A DNA stretch of 64,000 nt from Miltoncostaea sp036826475 (lineage in GTDB: Bacteria; Actinomycetota; Thermoleophilia; Miltoncostaeales; Miltoncostaeaceae), in contig DAISWG010000005.1 in NCBI GenBank assembly GCA_036826475.1, positions 20,477 to 84,476 on the forward strand, written 5' to 3'. Below the pieces are notes generated by a model. It did not search any database and was not told the origin of the DNA. It was given only the letters and a program-made list of their open reading frames with translations. Shown piece by piece: positions 50,966 through 60,241 of the stretch. A program made the translations under genes and the position numbers. Every line of letters starts with the position of its first letter. Position 1 is the first letter of the stretch.

Positions 50966-52207
50966 CTAGTCCTGCGCCTCGGCGCCGAGCTGGCGGATCC
51001 GCTCCTCGCCGTCCCAGAGGCACTCGTCCGCCCGGCGCTCCCCGAACGCCGGGTCGCTGAGCCGCATGAGCGCGACGGCCCGGATGCGGGCGTACGAGTA
51101 CGGGGCCTCCTCGAACACGCGGTCGACGCCAGGGAAGGGGCCGAGGTCGGGGAAGTGCTCGAGCGCGTCGAGCACGTCGCAGAGCTCCAGCATGCGCCCG
51201 GCGTCGAGCGCCGGCTCCATCCAGCCGATGATCTCCGCGATGTCGGCCTCGGCGGCCTCGTCGCACCGCATCTGGCGGGCCAGCTCCGCCAGGCGTGCGT
51301 CGGCGCCGTCGCGCCACTCCAGGACGTGCGCCCGCGCCGGCCCGGGCGGCAGGTCGCGCAGGTAGCGCCGGGCGTCGGTGACCAGCGGGCGCTCGTCGGC
51401 CGACACGACGCCGGCGGCCTCGTCCACCAGCTCCTCGTCGCCGCGCATCGACAGCGCGAGGAAGGCGCGCCCGCGGTACGGCGAGATGGGATCGCGCGCG
51501 ATCCAGTGGAGGCGCCCGTCGCGCACCGCGCTCTCGGCCAGCGCCTCGGCCGCCGGCAGGCGCTCGGGGTGGGCGAGCAGCTCCTCCAGCTCCATGCCGG
51601 GGTGCGGCGCGCGTGCGGCCCGCTCGCGCTCGCGGGCGCGCCGGGCCTCGGCGATCGTCGCGAACACCAGCTCCCGCCGGCTCCAGCTCCGCCACGGCTC
51701 GTGATCCCAGGGGTCGAGCAGCCCCTCCGTCATCGCCTCCCGCGCGTCGTCGTCCTCGCGCATCCGGCGCGCCAGCGTGGTCTCCAGCCCCTCGGTCATG
51801 CCGTGCTCCGCCAGCAGGAACGCGGCGGGCTCCCAGCCGGCGCCGCGGGCGACCACGTCCAGCAGGCCCTGGCGCGCCTCCTCGTCGCCGTGGCGGGCGA
51901 GGGCGGCCAGTACCGTCGCGGTCATCCAGTGCGACGCCTGCGGATGGAGCGCAGGGTCCTGCTCCAGGATCGCCAGGAGGGGGGCCGGGTGTATCCGCAC
52001 CCGGTGGGCGACGTCGATGTAGAGCGGGGTGCGGTCCTCGACCGACCGGTCCCAGCGCGGGTCCTCCTCCAGGCAGCGCAGCAGCAGCCGGGCCGCCGCC
52101 TCCGGCGCCGCCCCACGGGCCCACAGGTACGCGGCGCCCCTGCCGCGCTGGAGCATCCCCAGCGGCGTGGACGGATCCGCGATCTCGAAGCGCTCACCCC
52201 GCCACAT
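50966..52207 (-). CDS. helical-repeat (HEAT-like) protein of unknown function
   Basis: 413 residues, almost wholly helical, with repeated A-x-x-L/L-x-D-x-A patterns (HWMTATVLAALARHGDEEAR, RGRAFLALSMRGDEELVDEAA, RIRAVALMRLSDPAFGERRAD), as in HEAT or other solenoids. Rich in acidic residues; no signal or membrane helix. It begins inside the last 14 nt of the next gene upstream, so the two are a coupled pair. No family name recognised; a scaffold or protein-binding role is only inferred from the fold. Confidence 0.65.
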   Translation of the reverse strand: MWRGERFEIADPSTPLGMLQRGRGAAYLWARGAAPEAAARLLLRCLEEDPRWDRSVEDRTPLYIDVAHRVRIHPAPLLAILEQDPALHPQASHWMTATVLAALARHGDEEARQGLLDVVARGAGWEPAAFLLAEHGMTEGLETTLARRMREDDDAREAMTEGLLDPWDHEPWRSWSRRELVFATIAEARRARERERAARAPHPGMELEELLAHPERLPAAEALAESAVRDGRLHWIARDPISPYRGRAFLALSMRGDEELVDEAAGVVSADERPLVTDARRYLRDLPPGPARAHVLEWRDGADARLAELARQMRCDEAAEADIAEIIGWMEPALDAGRMLELCDVLDALEHFPDLGPFPGVDRVFEEAPYSYARIRAVALMRLSDPAFGERRADECLWDGEERIRQLGAEAQD

Positions 52208-52688
52208 GCGCGCCGGCGCGACAGTCGGGCAGCAGCGCGGCCTCGATGTAGTCGAGCCGCCGCTCGAGCGCGTCGGCCCAGCGGACCTCCTCGGGGGCAT
52301 CGATCCGCACCAGCCCGTCGAGCGGGCCGGTCCCCCGGATCATCGTCACCTCGTCGCGCATGGCGGCAACGTACCCCTCCAGCGCACGCGCCGGGGTGAG
52401 CATCCCCTCCGACCACATCAGCGCCGGCGGGATGTCGCCGACCACCGCCCACTGCCACGGCGACCCGTCGTCGTCCCGTGCGACGCGGAACAGGACCACC
52501 GCGATCACGTCGCCGACGCCGAACCCCAGGTGGCGCTCCAGCACCGCCCCGCACCACGGGGCGGACGCCACCAGGGTGGTCGCCTCCTCGCACATCATCA
52601 GCACGCCCGCCTCGGCCGGGTCGGCGGGGTCGAGCGTCTCGAGCGGCACGACCCGTGCGAGGACGATGGGGGTGGCCTCGGCGGTCAC
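52194..52688 (-). CDS. hypothetical protein, partner of the helical-repeat protein
   Basis: 164 residues, no signal or membrane helix: alpha/beta mix with VGDVIAVVLFRVARDDDGSPWQWAVVGDIPPALM in the middle and a helical C-terminus. GTG 52688 lies next to GGGGGA. The last 14 nt contain the start of the helical-repeat gene. The tight overlap suggests the products act together. Confidence 0.6.
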   Translation of the reverse strand: MTAEATPIVLARVVPLETLDPADPAEAGVLMMCEEATTLVASAPWCGAVLERHLGFGVGDVIAVVLFRVARDDDGSPWQWAVVGDIPPALMWSEGMLTPARALEGYVAAMRDEVTMIRGTGPLDGLVRIDAPEEVRWADALERRLDYIEAALLPDCRAGAHVAG

Positions 52689-52764
52689 TCCCCCGAATGA
52701 TCCGGATGAGGACCGTCTCGGGGAACCCCGCTGGTCCGCGCGCGACCGCGCCCGGCGTGTGACC

Positions 52765-53748
52765 ATGCACCCCGTGCCGCTCTTCTGGCGTGTCTACCTG
52801 GCCGCCGCGGCGGTCCTGATCCTCGGGGCCCTCGCGCTGGTGATGCTCCCGATCACGGTGAGCGAGCGGACCCTGCCCGCCGAGATCGCGGTGCTCGCCG
52901 GGGGCCTCGCGCTGCTGCTCGGCGTCACCGTGCTCCTGGTGCGCCGCAGCCTGGCCCCGCTCGACCGCCTGGTGACCCTCGCCCGCGGCGTGGATCCGCT
53001 GCGCCCGGGGCAGCGCCTGGCGCCCCAGCCGGGCGGCGACGTCCGCGAGGTGACGGAGGTGGTCGACGCGTTCAACGCGATGCTCGAGCGGCTGGAGGAG
53101 GAGCGGGCCGACAGCGCGCGCCGCACCCTGAGCGCCCAGGAGGAGGAGCGCATGCGCATCGCCCGCGAGCTGCACGACGAGGTGGGCGGCACGCTGACGG
53201 CCGTCCTGCTCCAGCTGGCCCGGGCGGCCGAGACGGCCCCGCCGGACATCAGCGGCCACCTCCACGCCGCCCAGGACGCCGCGCGCGCCGGGCTGGAGGA
53301 CGTCCGCCGTGTCGTCGCGAGCCTGCGTCCCGAGGCCCTCGCCGACCTGGGGCTCGCCAGCGCCCTCGCCGCGCTGGGGGGCGCCGTGAGCCGGGAGGGC
53401 GCGCTCCAGGTGCGGCGCGAGGTGGCGGCCGACCTGCCGCCCCTGACACCGGAGGCGGACCTGATCGTCTACCGGGTGGCCCAGGAGGCGCTCACCAACG
53501 CCGTCCGCCACGCCGACGCGACGACGGTGCGGGTGGGGCTCGCCCGCGGCGGCGACGGCGGCGTGGTGCTGGAGGTGGAGGACGACGGGCGCGGCATCGG
53601 CGATGCGGCCGGCGGCGCCGGCGGCATCCGCGGGATGCGCGAACGGGCGCTGCTGGTGCACGGGCGGCTGGACGTGGGGCCGGGACCGCGCGGCGGCACG
53701 CTCGTGCGCCTCCGGGTGCCCCCCGCGGCGGTGGAGGGCGGGCCGTGA
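52765..53748 (+). CDS. NarX-type sensor histidine kinase (HAMP, HisKA_3)
   Basis: 327 residues. Two membrane helices (VYLAAAAVLILGALALVML and LPAEIAVLAGGLALLLGVTV) with almost no loop between them, HAMP (about 60-115), HisKA_3 with RIARELHDEVGGTL, and HATPase with VAQEALTNAVRHA and DDGRGIGDA. The short outer loop suggests sensing inside the membrane. The stop overlaps the regulator start as GTGA. GTG 52759 is an alternative start two codons upstream. Confidence 0.92.
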   Translation: MHPVPLFWRVYLAAAAVLILGALALVMLPITVSERTLPAEIAVLAGGLALLLGVTVLLVRRSLAPLDRLVTLARGVDPLRPGQRLAPQPGGDVREVTEVVDAFNAMLERLEEERADSARRTLSAQEEERMRIARELHDEVGGTLTAVLLQLARAAETAPPDISGHLHAAQDAARAGLEDVRRVVASLRPEALADLGLASALAALGGAVSREGALQVRREVAADLPPLTPEADLIVYRVAQEALTNAVRHADATTVRVGLARGGDGGVVLEVEDDGRGIGDAAGGAGGIRGMRERALLVHGRLDVGPGPRGGTLVRLRVPPAAVEGGP

Positions 53749-54395
53749 CCCCGGCCCGGGTCCTGCTGGCCGACGACCACGCGATGGTGCGCCAGGGCCT
53801 GCGCTTGGTGCTTGAGGGCGAGCCGGACTTCACGGTGGTCGCCGAGGCGGGCGACGGCCTGGGCGCGCTGGAGCGGGGGACGCGCGACGACATCGACCTG
53901 GCGGTCCTCGACGTCGCGATGCCGGGGATGACCGGCCTGCGGGCGGCGCGCGAGCTGGTGCGGCGCCGCCCCGCCCTGCGCGTGGTGATGCTCTCGATGT
54001 ACGACCACGAGGAGTACGTGCTCGAGGCGCTCCGCTCCGGGGCGTCCGGCTACGTCCTGAAGTCGATGGCCGACCGCGACCTCGTCACCGCGTGCCGGGC
54101 GGCGATGGAGGGCGACGCGTTCCTGCAGCCGGGCGAGGGCGCGGCGCTGGTGCGCGCCCGGCTGGAGCGGGCCGCCGCCGACGCGCCGCCGTCGGCCGAC
54201 CCCCTCACACCGCGCGAGCGCGACGTGCTGAAGCTCATCGCCGAGGCGCACACCTCCAAGGAGATCGCCGAGGCGCTGGTCCTCAGCGTCAAGACGGTCG
54301 AGAGCCACCGCGCCAACATCCTCGCCAAGCTGGGCATGCGCGACCGCGTGGAGCTCACCCGGTACGCCATCCGCCGGGGGCTCGTCGAGGCGTAG
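53745..54395 (+). CDS. NarL/LuxR response regulator
   Basis: 216 residues. Receiver with VLLADDHAMVRQG, phosphoacceptor in DLAVLDVAMPG and Lys in GYVLKSMADRD, then helix-turn-helix LTPRERDVLKLIAEAHTSKEI. Coupled with the kinase by GTGA overlap. A palindromic hairpin follows 20 nt after the stop. Confidence 0.93.
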   Translation: MTPARVLLADDHAMVRQGLRLVLEGEPDFTVVAEAGDGLGALERGTRDDIDLAVLDVAMPGMTGLRAARELVRRRPALRVVMLSMYDHEEYVLEALRSGASGYVLKSMADRDLVTACRAAMEGDAFLQPGEGAALVRARLERAAADAPPSADPLTPRERDVLKLIAEAHTSKEIAEALVLSVKTVESHRANILAKLGMRDRVELTRYAIRRGLVEA

Positions 54396-54415
54396 CGGCC
54401 GCCACCCGGCGAAAA

Positions 54416-54433
54416 ATGGGGTCGTGACCCCAT
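54416..54433. terminator. palindromic hairpin flanked by an A-tract
   Basis: ATGGGGTC-GT-GACCCCAT, perfect 8-bp arms, directly preceded by five A. Read on the minus strand it is a stem followed by TTTTT, a classic intrinsic terminator, although both neighbouring genes are on the plus strand. It could also be an operator. Confidence 0.5.
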
Positions 54434-54469
54434 GCCGCCGGGGACCCGCCTCCGTCACCGTGTGCAGCG

Positions 54470-54784
54470 GTGAGGAGGACGACGGCGATCGCGATGACCC
54501 TGGGCCTCGTCGGGGGTGCCTGGGGACTCGTCGCGGCGATCGACGCAGGCATCGCCGGCGTCCCTCCCGCCGTCGTGGCGCTGACCGGCGCCCTGGTGGC
54601 CATCCGCACGCCGTGGGTGGCGTCCGTGATGCTCCTGTTCGCCGGATCGGCGGGCGTGCTGGCCGCGGGGACGCCGTGGATCGGACCCGCCGTCGTGCTG
54701 TCGGTCGCCGGGCTCCTGCTGTTCGCGGACCTGCCGGACCCCTTCGCGGGGGAGCGCGCGCGGGAGCGCCGGGAGGCGTCCTGA
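54470..54784 (+). CDS. small membrane protein upstream of NhaA
   Basis: 104 residues with three or four hydrophobic stretches (MTLGLVGGAWGLVAAIDAGIAGV, VALTGALVAI, SVMLLFAGSAGVLAAG, VVLSVAGLLLFA) and an acidic/basic C-terminus. GTG 54470; ATG 54494 behind GAGGAGG is also plausible. It overlaps the likely NhaA start as CTGA. No family recognised. Confidence 0.6.
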   Translation: MRRTTAIAMTLGLVGGAWGLVAAIDAGIAGVPPAVVALTGALVAIRTPWVASVMLLFAGSAGVLAAGTPWIGPAVVLSVAGLLLFADLPDPFAGERARERREAS

Positions 54785-56175
54785 CCCCCGAGGGCGGCCG
54801 GCGCCTGCGGGCGTCGTGGTCGCGGTCCGATCGGCGCGTCCCCCGCCGCCTGGTGCGGCCCCTGCGCGAGTTCCTGCACTGGGAGGCGTCCGGCGGCCTC
54901 GTGCTGCTCGTCGCGACCGCGCTCGCCCTGGTGTGGGCCAACGTCGCCGGCGAGGTCTACGAGGACGTCTGGAACGCCCCGGTCACGATGGAGCTGGGCG
55001 GGCTGACGGTCGACACCGACATCCGCCACGTCGTCAACGACGGCCTCATGACCCTGTTCTTCCTGGTCATCGGGCTCGAGGTGAAGCGCGAGATGGCCGT
55101 CGGCGAGCTGCGGACGCGGCGCGCCGCGATGCTCCCCGTCTTCGCGGCGGCGGGGGGCATCATCGTGCCCGCGCTCGTCTACGCGGCCGTCAACTGGGGC
55201 GGCGACGGCGTCGCCGGCTGGGGCATCCCGATGGCCACCGACACGGCGTTCGCCCTGGGCGTGCTCGCCCTGCTCGGGCGCCGGGCGCCGCCGGCCCTGA
55301 CGGCCGTGCTGCTGGCCGTCGCCGTCATCGACGACCTCGGCGCCATGACGGTCATGGCGGTCTTCTACTCCGGTGGCATCGACCCCGCGTGGCTCGCGGC
55401 CGCCGTGGTGTGCCTGCTGGCCATCGCGGCGCTCAACCGGCTGCACGTGCGGCACATCCTGCCGTTCCTGGGACTCGGCCTGATGGCGTGGGCGGCCATG
55501 GCGGCGGCGGGCGTGCACCCCACCGTCGTGGGCGTCGCCCTGGGGCTGCTGACGCCGGCCCGGCCGTTCCAGCCGGAGGGCGCCGTGGCGGACGTGGCGG
55601 GGCGAGTGGCCCAGTCGCTCGAGGCGCCCTCGGGCCGCACCGACGCGAACGCGCCCCAGTGGAGGAGGCTCGCGACGCTCAGCCGGGAGGCGATCTCGCC
55701 GGTCACGCGGATCGAGCACGCGCTGCACCCGTGGACCAGCATGCTGGTGGTGCCGCTCTTCGCCCTCGCGAACGCCGGCATCGTGCTCGACGCCGAGTCG
55801 CTGGAGGCGGCGGCCGGCAGCGCGGTCACGCTCGGCGTGGTGCTGGGCCTGGTGGTGGGCAAGTGCGCCGGCCTCGTCGGCGGAGCGCTGCTCGCCGTCC
55901 GCCTCGGCCTCGCGTCGCGGCCGCGCGGGGTGTCGTGGCTCCAGATGACGGGTCTCGGCGGCCTCGCCGGCATCGGCTTCACCATCTCCCTGTTCGTGAC
56001 CAACCTGGCGTTCGACGACCCCACGACGCTCGCGGCCGCGAAGGTCGGGATCCTGATCGGATCGCTGATCGCCGCCGCGCTCGGCGCCACCCTCATCACG
56101 CTGGCGCACCGGCGCCGCAGCACCCAGGCGGCGAGCGCCGCCGCGGCGCGCCCGAGGCGGGTGGCCGAGGCGTAG
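54781..56175 (+). CDS. nhaA: Na+/H+ antiporter NhaA
   Basis: About 464 residues with twelve helices. FLHWEASGGLVLLVATALALVWAN, VNDGLMTLFFLVIGLEVKRE, and AVIDDLGAMTVMAVFYSG with the paired Asp that binds Na+/H+. Exchanges Na+ or Li+ for protons across the membrane. No ATG/GTG/TTG is available near the conserved N-terminus except GTG 54853 (no Shine-Dalgarno). CTG 54781 has GGAGG 4 nt upstream and overlaps the preceding stop as CTGA, so it is the preferred start. The C-terminus has an Ala/Arg-rich extension. Confidence 0.9.
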   Translation: MTPEGGRRLRASWSRSDRRVPRRLVRPLREFLHWEASGGLVLLVATALALVWANVAGEVYEDVWNAPVTMELGGLTVDTDIRHVVNDGLMTLFFLVIGLEVKREMAVGELRTRRAAMLPVFAAAGGIIVPALVYAAVNWGGDGVAGWGIPMATDTAFALGVLALLGRRAPPALTAVLLAVAVIDDLGAMTVMAVFYSGGIDPAWLAAAVVCLLAIAALNRLHVRHILPFLGLGLMAWAAMAAAGVHPTVVGVALGLLTPARPFQPEGAVADVAGRVAQSLEAPSGRTDANAPQWRRLATLSREAISPVTRIEHALHPWTSMLVVPLFALANAGIVLDAESLEAAAGSAVTLGVVLGLVVGKCAGLVGGALLAVRLGLASRPRGVSWLQMTGLGGLAGIGFTISLFVTNLAFDDPTTLAAAKVGILIGSLIAAALGATLITLAHRRRSTQAASAAAARPRRVAEA

Positions 56176-56220
56176 CGCCGCGCGGTTCCGACCGGGTGCC
56201 CCGTGGGGTATACGAACGGT

Positions 56221-56928
56221 GTGCCCGGCGCACACGACGGCGCGGCTGCCGCGCGGATCCTGGTTGTCGAGGACGAGGTCGCGATCGCGGATGCGATCCG
56301 CTTCGGGCTGGCGAGCGAGGGCTATCGGGTGGACGTCCTGCACGACGGCCAGACCGCCGCCGACGCCGAGCACGACGACTACGACCTGGTGATGCTCGAC
56401 CTCAACCTGCCGCGCATGCCGGGCTACGAGGTGTGCCGGCGCATCCGCGAGCGCAGCATCGTCCCGATCATCATCCTCACCGCCCGGACCGACGAGGGCG
56501 ACCGCGTCCGCGGGCTGGAGCTCGGCGCCGACGACTACGTGGGGAAGCCGTTCTCGATGCCGGAGCTCGTCGGCCGGGTGCGCGCCAACCTGCGCCGCCG
56601 CGAGCTCGACCGCGGCGAGGCGGGCGCGCAGCGCCGGGTGGGCGACCTGCGCCTGGACCTGGTGGATCGCGCCGTCACCGTCGCTGGCCGCACCGTCGAG
56701 CTCACGCCCTCCGAGTTCCGGCTGCTGGCGCTGCTGGCCGAACGGCCGGGGCGGGCGGTGACCCGCCGGGAGATCCTGGAGCACATCTGGCGGAGCCAGT
56801 ACATCGCCGACGAGCGCCTCTGCGACACCCACGTGAAGAACGTGCGCCGCAAGATCGAGGACGACCCGGCGCGCCCGGGACGCCTCGTGACGGTGCGCGG
56901 CGTCGGCTACATGCTGCGGTCCCCGTGA
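56221..56928 (+). CDS. OmpR/PhoB-family response regulator
   Basis: 235 residues. Receiver with ILVVEDEVAIADAI, phosphoacceptor in LVMLDLNLPRMPG and Lys in YVGKPFSMPELV; winged helix to the end (LTPSEFRLLALLAERPG...VRGVGYMLR). No kinase lies directly beside it; the multi-PAS kinase two genes on is the candidate partner. Start GTG 56221; a second GTG at 56203 would add six residues. TATACG sits about 6 nt upstream of 56221. Confidence 0.92.
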   Translation: MPGAHDGAAAARILVVEDEVAIADAIRFGLASEGYRVDVLHDGQTAADAEHDDYDLVMLDLNLPRMPGYEVCRRIRERSIVPIIILTARTDEGDRVRGLELGADDYVGKPFSMPELVGRVRANLRRRELDRGEAGAQRRVGDLRLDLVDRAVTVAGRTVELTPSEFRLLALLAERPGRAVTRREILEHIWRSQYIADERLCDTHVKNVRRKIEDDPARPGRLVTVRGVGYMLRSP

Positions 56929-56973
56929 AGGGATCTCCACGGAGACGCCCGTGGCTCTTCACCGGGTCGCGCC

Positions 56974-56979
56974 TACGGT
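56974..56979 (+). promoter_or_regulatory. -10 element (TACGGT)
   Basis: TACGGT ends 6 nt before ATG 56986 with no Shine-Dalgarno; a leaderless start is likely. Confidence 0.5.
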
Positions 56980-56985
56980 TGATGC

Positions 56986-57327
56986 ATGGCGATCGACTCG
57001 ATCCCGCGCGAGGTCCCGCAGTTTTGCTCGCACGTCGGCCGTCCGTCGCCGGGCGTCGCGACCGTGACCGTCTCCGGGGAGCTCGACATGGCGACGGTGC
57101 CGCAGCTCGAGGACGCGCTGTCGGACGCCGAGTCCGTCGCGGAGCGGGTGGTGGTGATCGACCTCCGGGGGCTCGATTTCATCGACCTCTCGGGCGTGCG
57201 GAGCATCGTGTCCGCCGACCGCCGGGTGCGCCGCACCGACCGGGAGCTGCACGTGATCGCCGGCCCCCGGGCCGAGCGTCTCTTCGCCCTCGCGGGCCTC
57301 GACGGGCTGAGCGTGCTCGACGCCTGA
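56986..57327 (+). CDS. STAS-domain anti-sigma-factor antagonist
   Basis: 113 residues, one STAS domain: GVATVTVSGELDMATVPQLED, VVVIDLRGLDFIDLSGVRSIV. In SpoIIAA-type proteins a Ser in the DSSG motif is phosphorylated by a kinase of the RsbW/SpoIIAB type; here the motif is DLSG, which keeps the second Ser. No RsbW-like gene is visible in the window. It lies between a response regulator and a PAS kinase, so may link those to partner switching. Confidence 0.88.
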   Translation: MAIDSIPREVPQFCSHVGRPSPGVATVTVSGELDMATVPQLEDALSDAESVAERVVVIDLRGLDFIDLSGVRSIVSADRRVRRTDRELHVIAGPRAERLFALAGLDGLSVLDA

Positions 57328-57355
57328 CCTCGTCCGTCGCGGCGGGGGCGCCCGC

Positions 57356-60208
57356 GTGACGGCCGAGGGCGTGCTCCGCGCCATCGCGGCGACGGCGGAG
57401 ACGAGCGCCGCCCGCTACCGCTCGCTGTTCGAGGCGATCGACGAGGGCTTCTGCATCATCGAGGTGCTCTGGGACCGTGAGGGGCGCCCGGTCGACTACC
57501 GGTTCCTCGAGGTCAACCCCGCATTCGCCCGCCAGACCGGCCTGTCCGACGCGGTCGGCCGCACGGCGCGGGAGCTGGTGCCCGGCCACGAGCAGCACTG
57601 GTTCGACCTCTACGGCGGGGGCGCCCGCACCCGCGAGCCCGCCCGCTCCGAGAACGACGCGGTCGCGATGGGGCGGGTGTTCGACGTCTACGCGTTCCCG
57701 GTGGACGATCCGCGCAGCAGCCAGGTGGCCGTGCTCTTCACCGACGTCTCGGCGCGGCGCCGCCGCGAGCGGAACCTTGGCTTCCTGGCGGGGCTGGCGG
57801 AGGAGGCCGTGGGGATCGCCGACGCCGCCGAGCTGCTGCGGACGTCGGGCGCCCGTCTCGGCGCGTACCTGGGGGTCGGCCGCTGCGACCTGGTGGAGAT
57901 CGACGAGGACGCCGGCGCGGCCCGGGTGCAGACCATGTGGGCGGCGGCCGGCGTCCCGCCCGCGCCCGCGCGGGTCCGCGTGTCCGAGCTGGTGGGCGAA
58001 TGGTCCGGCCCGGCGGCGCGCGCGGGCGGGCCGGTGGTGGTCCGCGACGTGCGCACCGATCCGCGCACCCACGGCCGCGCCGGGGAGTTCGAGGCGGCCG
58101 GCGTGGGCGCCTGGATCGCGGTCGCGGTGGCCGGGGGCGCGGATGGGCGCCTGCGGGTGCTGGTCCCGGTCAGCGGCGCGCCGCGCGACTGGCACGCCGA
58201 CGAGGTCGAGCTGGTCGCCGAGCTCGCCACCCGGCTCGCGGCGCGCGTCGAGCGCGCCGAGGCGCAGGAGGCCCTGCGCGAGCGGGACCTGCGTCTGCGG
58301 CTGGCCCTGGAGGCCTCGGGCGCCGGCACGTTCACGTGGCACCCGGACGAGGACCGGGCCGAGCTGGACGCGCGCATGCGCGAGCTGATGGGGCTGGCGG
58401 CCGGCGACCAGATGTCACTGGCGGCGGGGCTGGAGTCCGTGGTCCACCCGGACAGCCGGGACCGGACGCGGGCGGCGATCGCGGGCGCGCTCGATCCGGC
58501 CGGCGACGGGCTGTACCTCGACGAGATGCACATCGTCACGCCCGCGGGCGAGGACCGCTGGCTGTCGATCGCGGCCCGCGTCACCTTCGCGGGCGAGCCG
58601 CGGCGCGCCGGGCACATGTTCGGGATGGCCACCGACGTCACCGAGCGTCGCCGCGCGGCGGAGGCCATGCGCGTCAGCGAGGCGCGGCAGGCGTTCCTGG
58701 TGCGCCTCAACGACGCCCTCCGCCCCCTTCCACGGCCCGCCGCGATCCGCCGCGCGGCGGCGCGCGTGCTGCAGGAGCACCTGGGCGCCGACCGCGTGCT
58801 GCTGGTCGACGCGCTGGCCACGGCGCCCACGACCGGGGCCGCGGCCCTGGCCGGGGCCGGAGGCATCGTCCGGGCGGGCGGGCCCACGGTCATCGACGAC
58901 GTGGCGGCCAGCCCGCTCCTGGGCCCGCGGGAGCGCGCCATCGCGGCCACGGTGGGCGCGGGCGCCGCGATCGTGGCGCCGATCGCCGGCCCGGACGGGC
59001 CGGATGGCCCGGCCGACCCGGCCGGGGCGCTGCTGGTGGTGAGCGCCTCGCCGCGCCGGTGGCGGCCGGACGAGGCGCTGCTGGCCCAGGAGGTGGCCGA
59101 CCGGGCGTGGGCGGCGATGGAGCGGGCGCGGGCGGCGTCGGCGGTGCGCGACTCGGAGCGCCGCCTGCAGCGCGCCCTCGCGATCGAGACGGTCGGCGTG
59201 ATCTTCTTCGACCGGCACGGGACGCTGACCGACGCGAACGACGCGTTCCTGCGCGCGTCCGGGTACGAGCGCGGCGAGATGGAGCGCGGCGAACTGACCT
59301 GGGAGCGGATCGCCCCGGCCGACGGCGCCGACGCGTCGCGCGCGGCCATGGCGGAGCTGCGCCGCCGCGGGCGCACGGCGCCCCGGGAGGTGGAGTACGT
59401 CCGCCGTGACGGCAGCCGGTGGCCGGGCCTCGCGGCCGCCACGATGCTGTCCCGCTCCGAGGGCGTCGAGTTCGTCGTGGACCTCACCGACGTGCGCGCC
59501 GCGCGGGAGGCCGCGCGGGCCGAGCGTGCCGAGCGGGAGCGGCGCGAGCGCGAGTTCATCGCCAACGCCGCGCACGAGATGCGCACGCCGCTCACCGGGG
59601 TCATCGGGGCGGTCCAGGCGCTCCAGTCGGGCGCGATGGACATCCCGGACGAGCGCGACCGCTTCCTCGCCCACCTGGGTCGCGAGGCCGCCCGCCTCTC
59701 ACGGCTCGGCGAGAGCCTGCTGCTGCTCGCCCGGATCGACGGCGCCCCGCCGCCGCCCCGGGCGCCGGTGCCGCTGCTGGACGTCATCGCCGACGTCGCC
59801 GCCGACCTGGCCGTCGCGCCGGGCGTCGCGCTGGCGCTCGACGCCGACCCGGACCTGGTGGTGACCACCAACCAGGGCCTCGTGGAGCGGGTGATCGCGA
59901 ACGTCGCCGAGAACGCCGCCAAGCACACGGCCGCGGGCCGCATCACCCTCTCGGCGCGTCGCGACGGCGACGCGGTGGTGGTGGAGGTCCGTGACACGGG
60001 GTCCGGTCTGGGCGACGCCGCCGACCGGGCGTTCGACCGCTTCTACCGGGGCGGTGACCGGTCGGCCGACGGCTTCGGCCTGGGCCTCGCCATCGCCCGC
60101 CGCGCGGCCGCGGCGGTGGGCGGGACCCTCGAGTTGTCCGACGCGCCGGACGGCGGGGCCGTGGCCCGGCTGACGCTCCCGGCGTCCCCGGAGGCGGGCA
60201 CGGCGTAG
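57356..60208 (+). CDS. multi-domain sensor histidine kinase (PAS/GAF repeats)
   Basis: 950 residues, no membrane helix. PAS (about 15-135; YRSLFEAIDEGFCIIEVLW), GAF (about 140-300), PAS (about 310-445), GAF (about 455-600), PAS (about 610-720), then HisKA with phosphorylated His in FIANAAHEMRTPLTGVI (about 740) and an HATPase domain (VIANVAENAAKH, FGLGLAIA). Cytoplasmic, so senses small ligands, redox or light through the PAS/GAF modules. GTG 57356, 28 nt after the STAS gene. Partner probably the OmpR regulator at 56221. Confidence 0.92.
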   Translation: MTAEGVLRAIAATAETSAARYRSLFEAIDEGFCIIEVLWDREGRPVDYRFLEVNPAFARQTGLSDAVGRTARELVPGHEQHWFDLYGGGARTREPARSENDAVAMGRVFDVYAFPVDDPRSSQVAVLFTDVSARRRRERNLGFLAGLAEEAVGIADAAELLRTSGARLGAYLGVGRCDLVEIDEDAGAARVQTMWAAAGVPPAPARVRVSELVGEWSGPAARAGGPVVVRDVRTDPRTHGRAGEFEAAGVGAWIAVAVAGGADGRLRVLVPVSGAPRDWHADEVELVAELATRLAARVERAEAQEALRERDLRLRLALEASGAGTFTWHPDEDRAELDARMRELMGLAAGDQMSLAAGLESVVHPDSRDRTRAAIAGALDPAGDGLYLDEMHIVTPAGEDRWLSIAARVTFAGEPRRAGHMFGMATDVTERRRAAEAMRVSEARQAFLVRLNDALRPLPRPAAIRRAAARVLQEHLGADRVLLVDALATAPTTGAAALAGAGGIVRAGGPTVIDDVAASPLLGPRERAIAATVGAGAAIVAPIAGPDGPDGPADPAGALLVVSASPRRWRPDEALLAQEVADRAWAAMERARAASAVRDSERRLQRALAIETVGVIFFDRHGTLTDANDAFLRASGYERGEMERGELTWERIAPADGADASRAAMAELRRRGRTAPREVEYVRRDGSRWPGLAAATMLSRSEGVEFVVDLTDVRAAREAARAERAERERREREFIANAAHEMRTPLTGVIGAVQALQSGAMDIPDERDRFLAHLGREAARLSRLGESLLLLARIDGAPPPPRAPVPLLDVIADVAADLAVAPGVALALDADPDLVVTTNQGLVERVIANVAENAAKHTAAGRITLSARRDGDAVVVEVRDTGSGLGDAADRAFDRFYRGGDRSADGFGLGLAIARRAAAAVGGTLELSDAPDGGAVARLTLPASPEAGTA

Positions 60209-60241
60209 GCTCGCGCTCCGGCCGCGGGGGAGGGGGACGGG

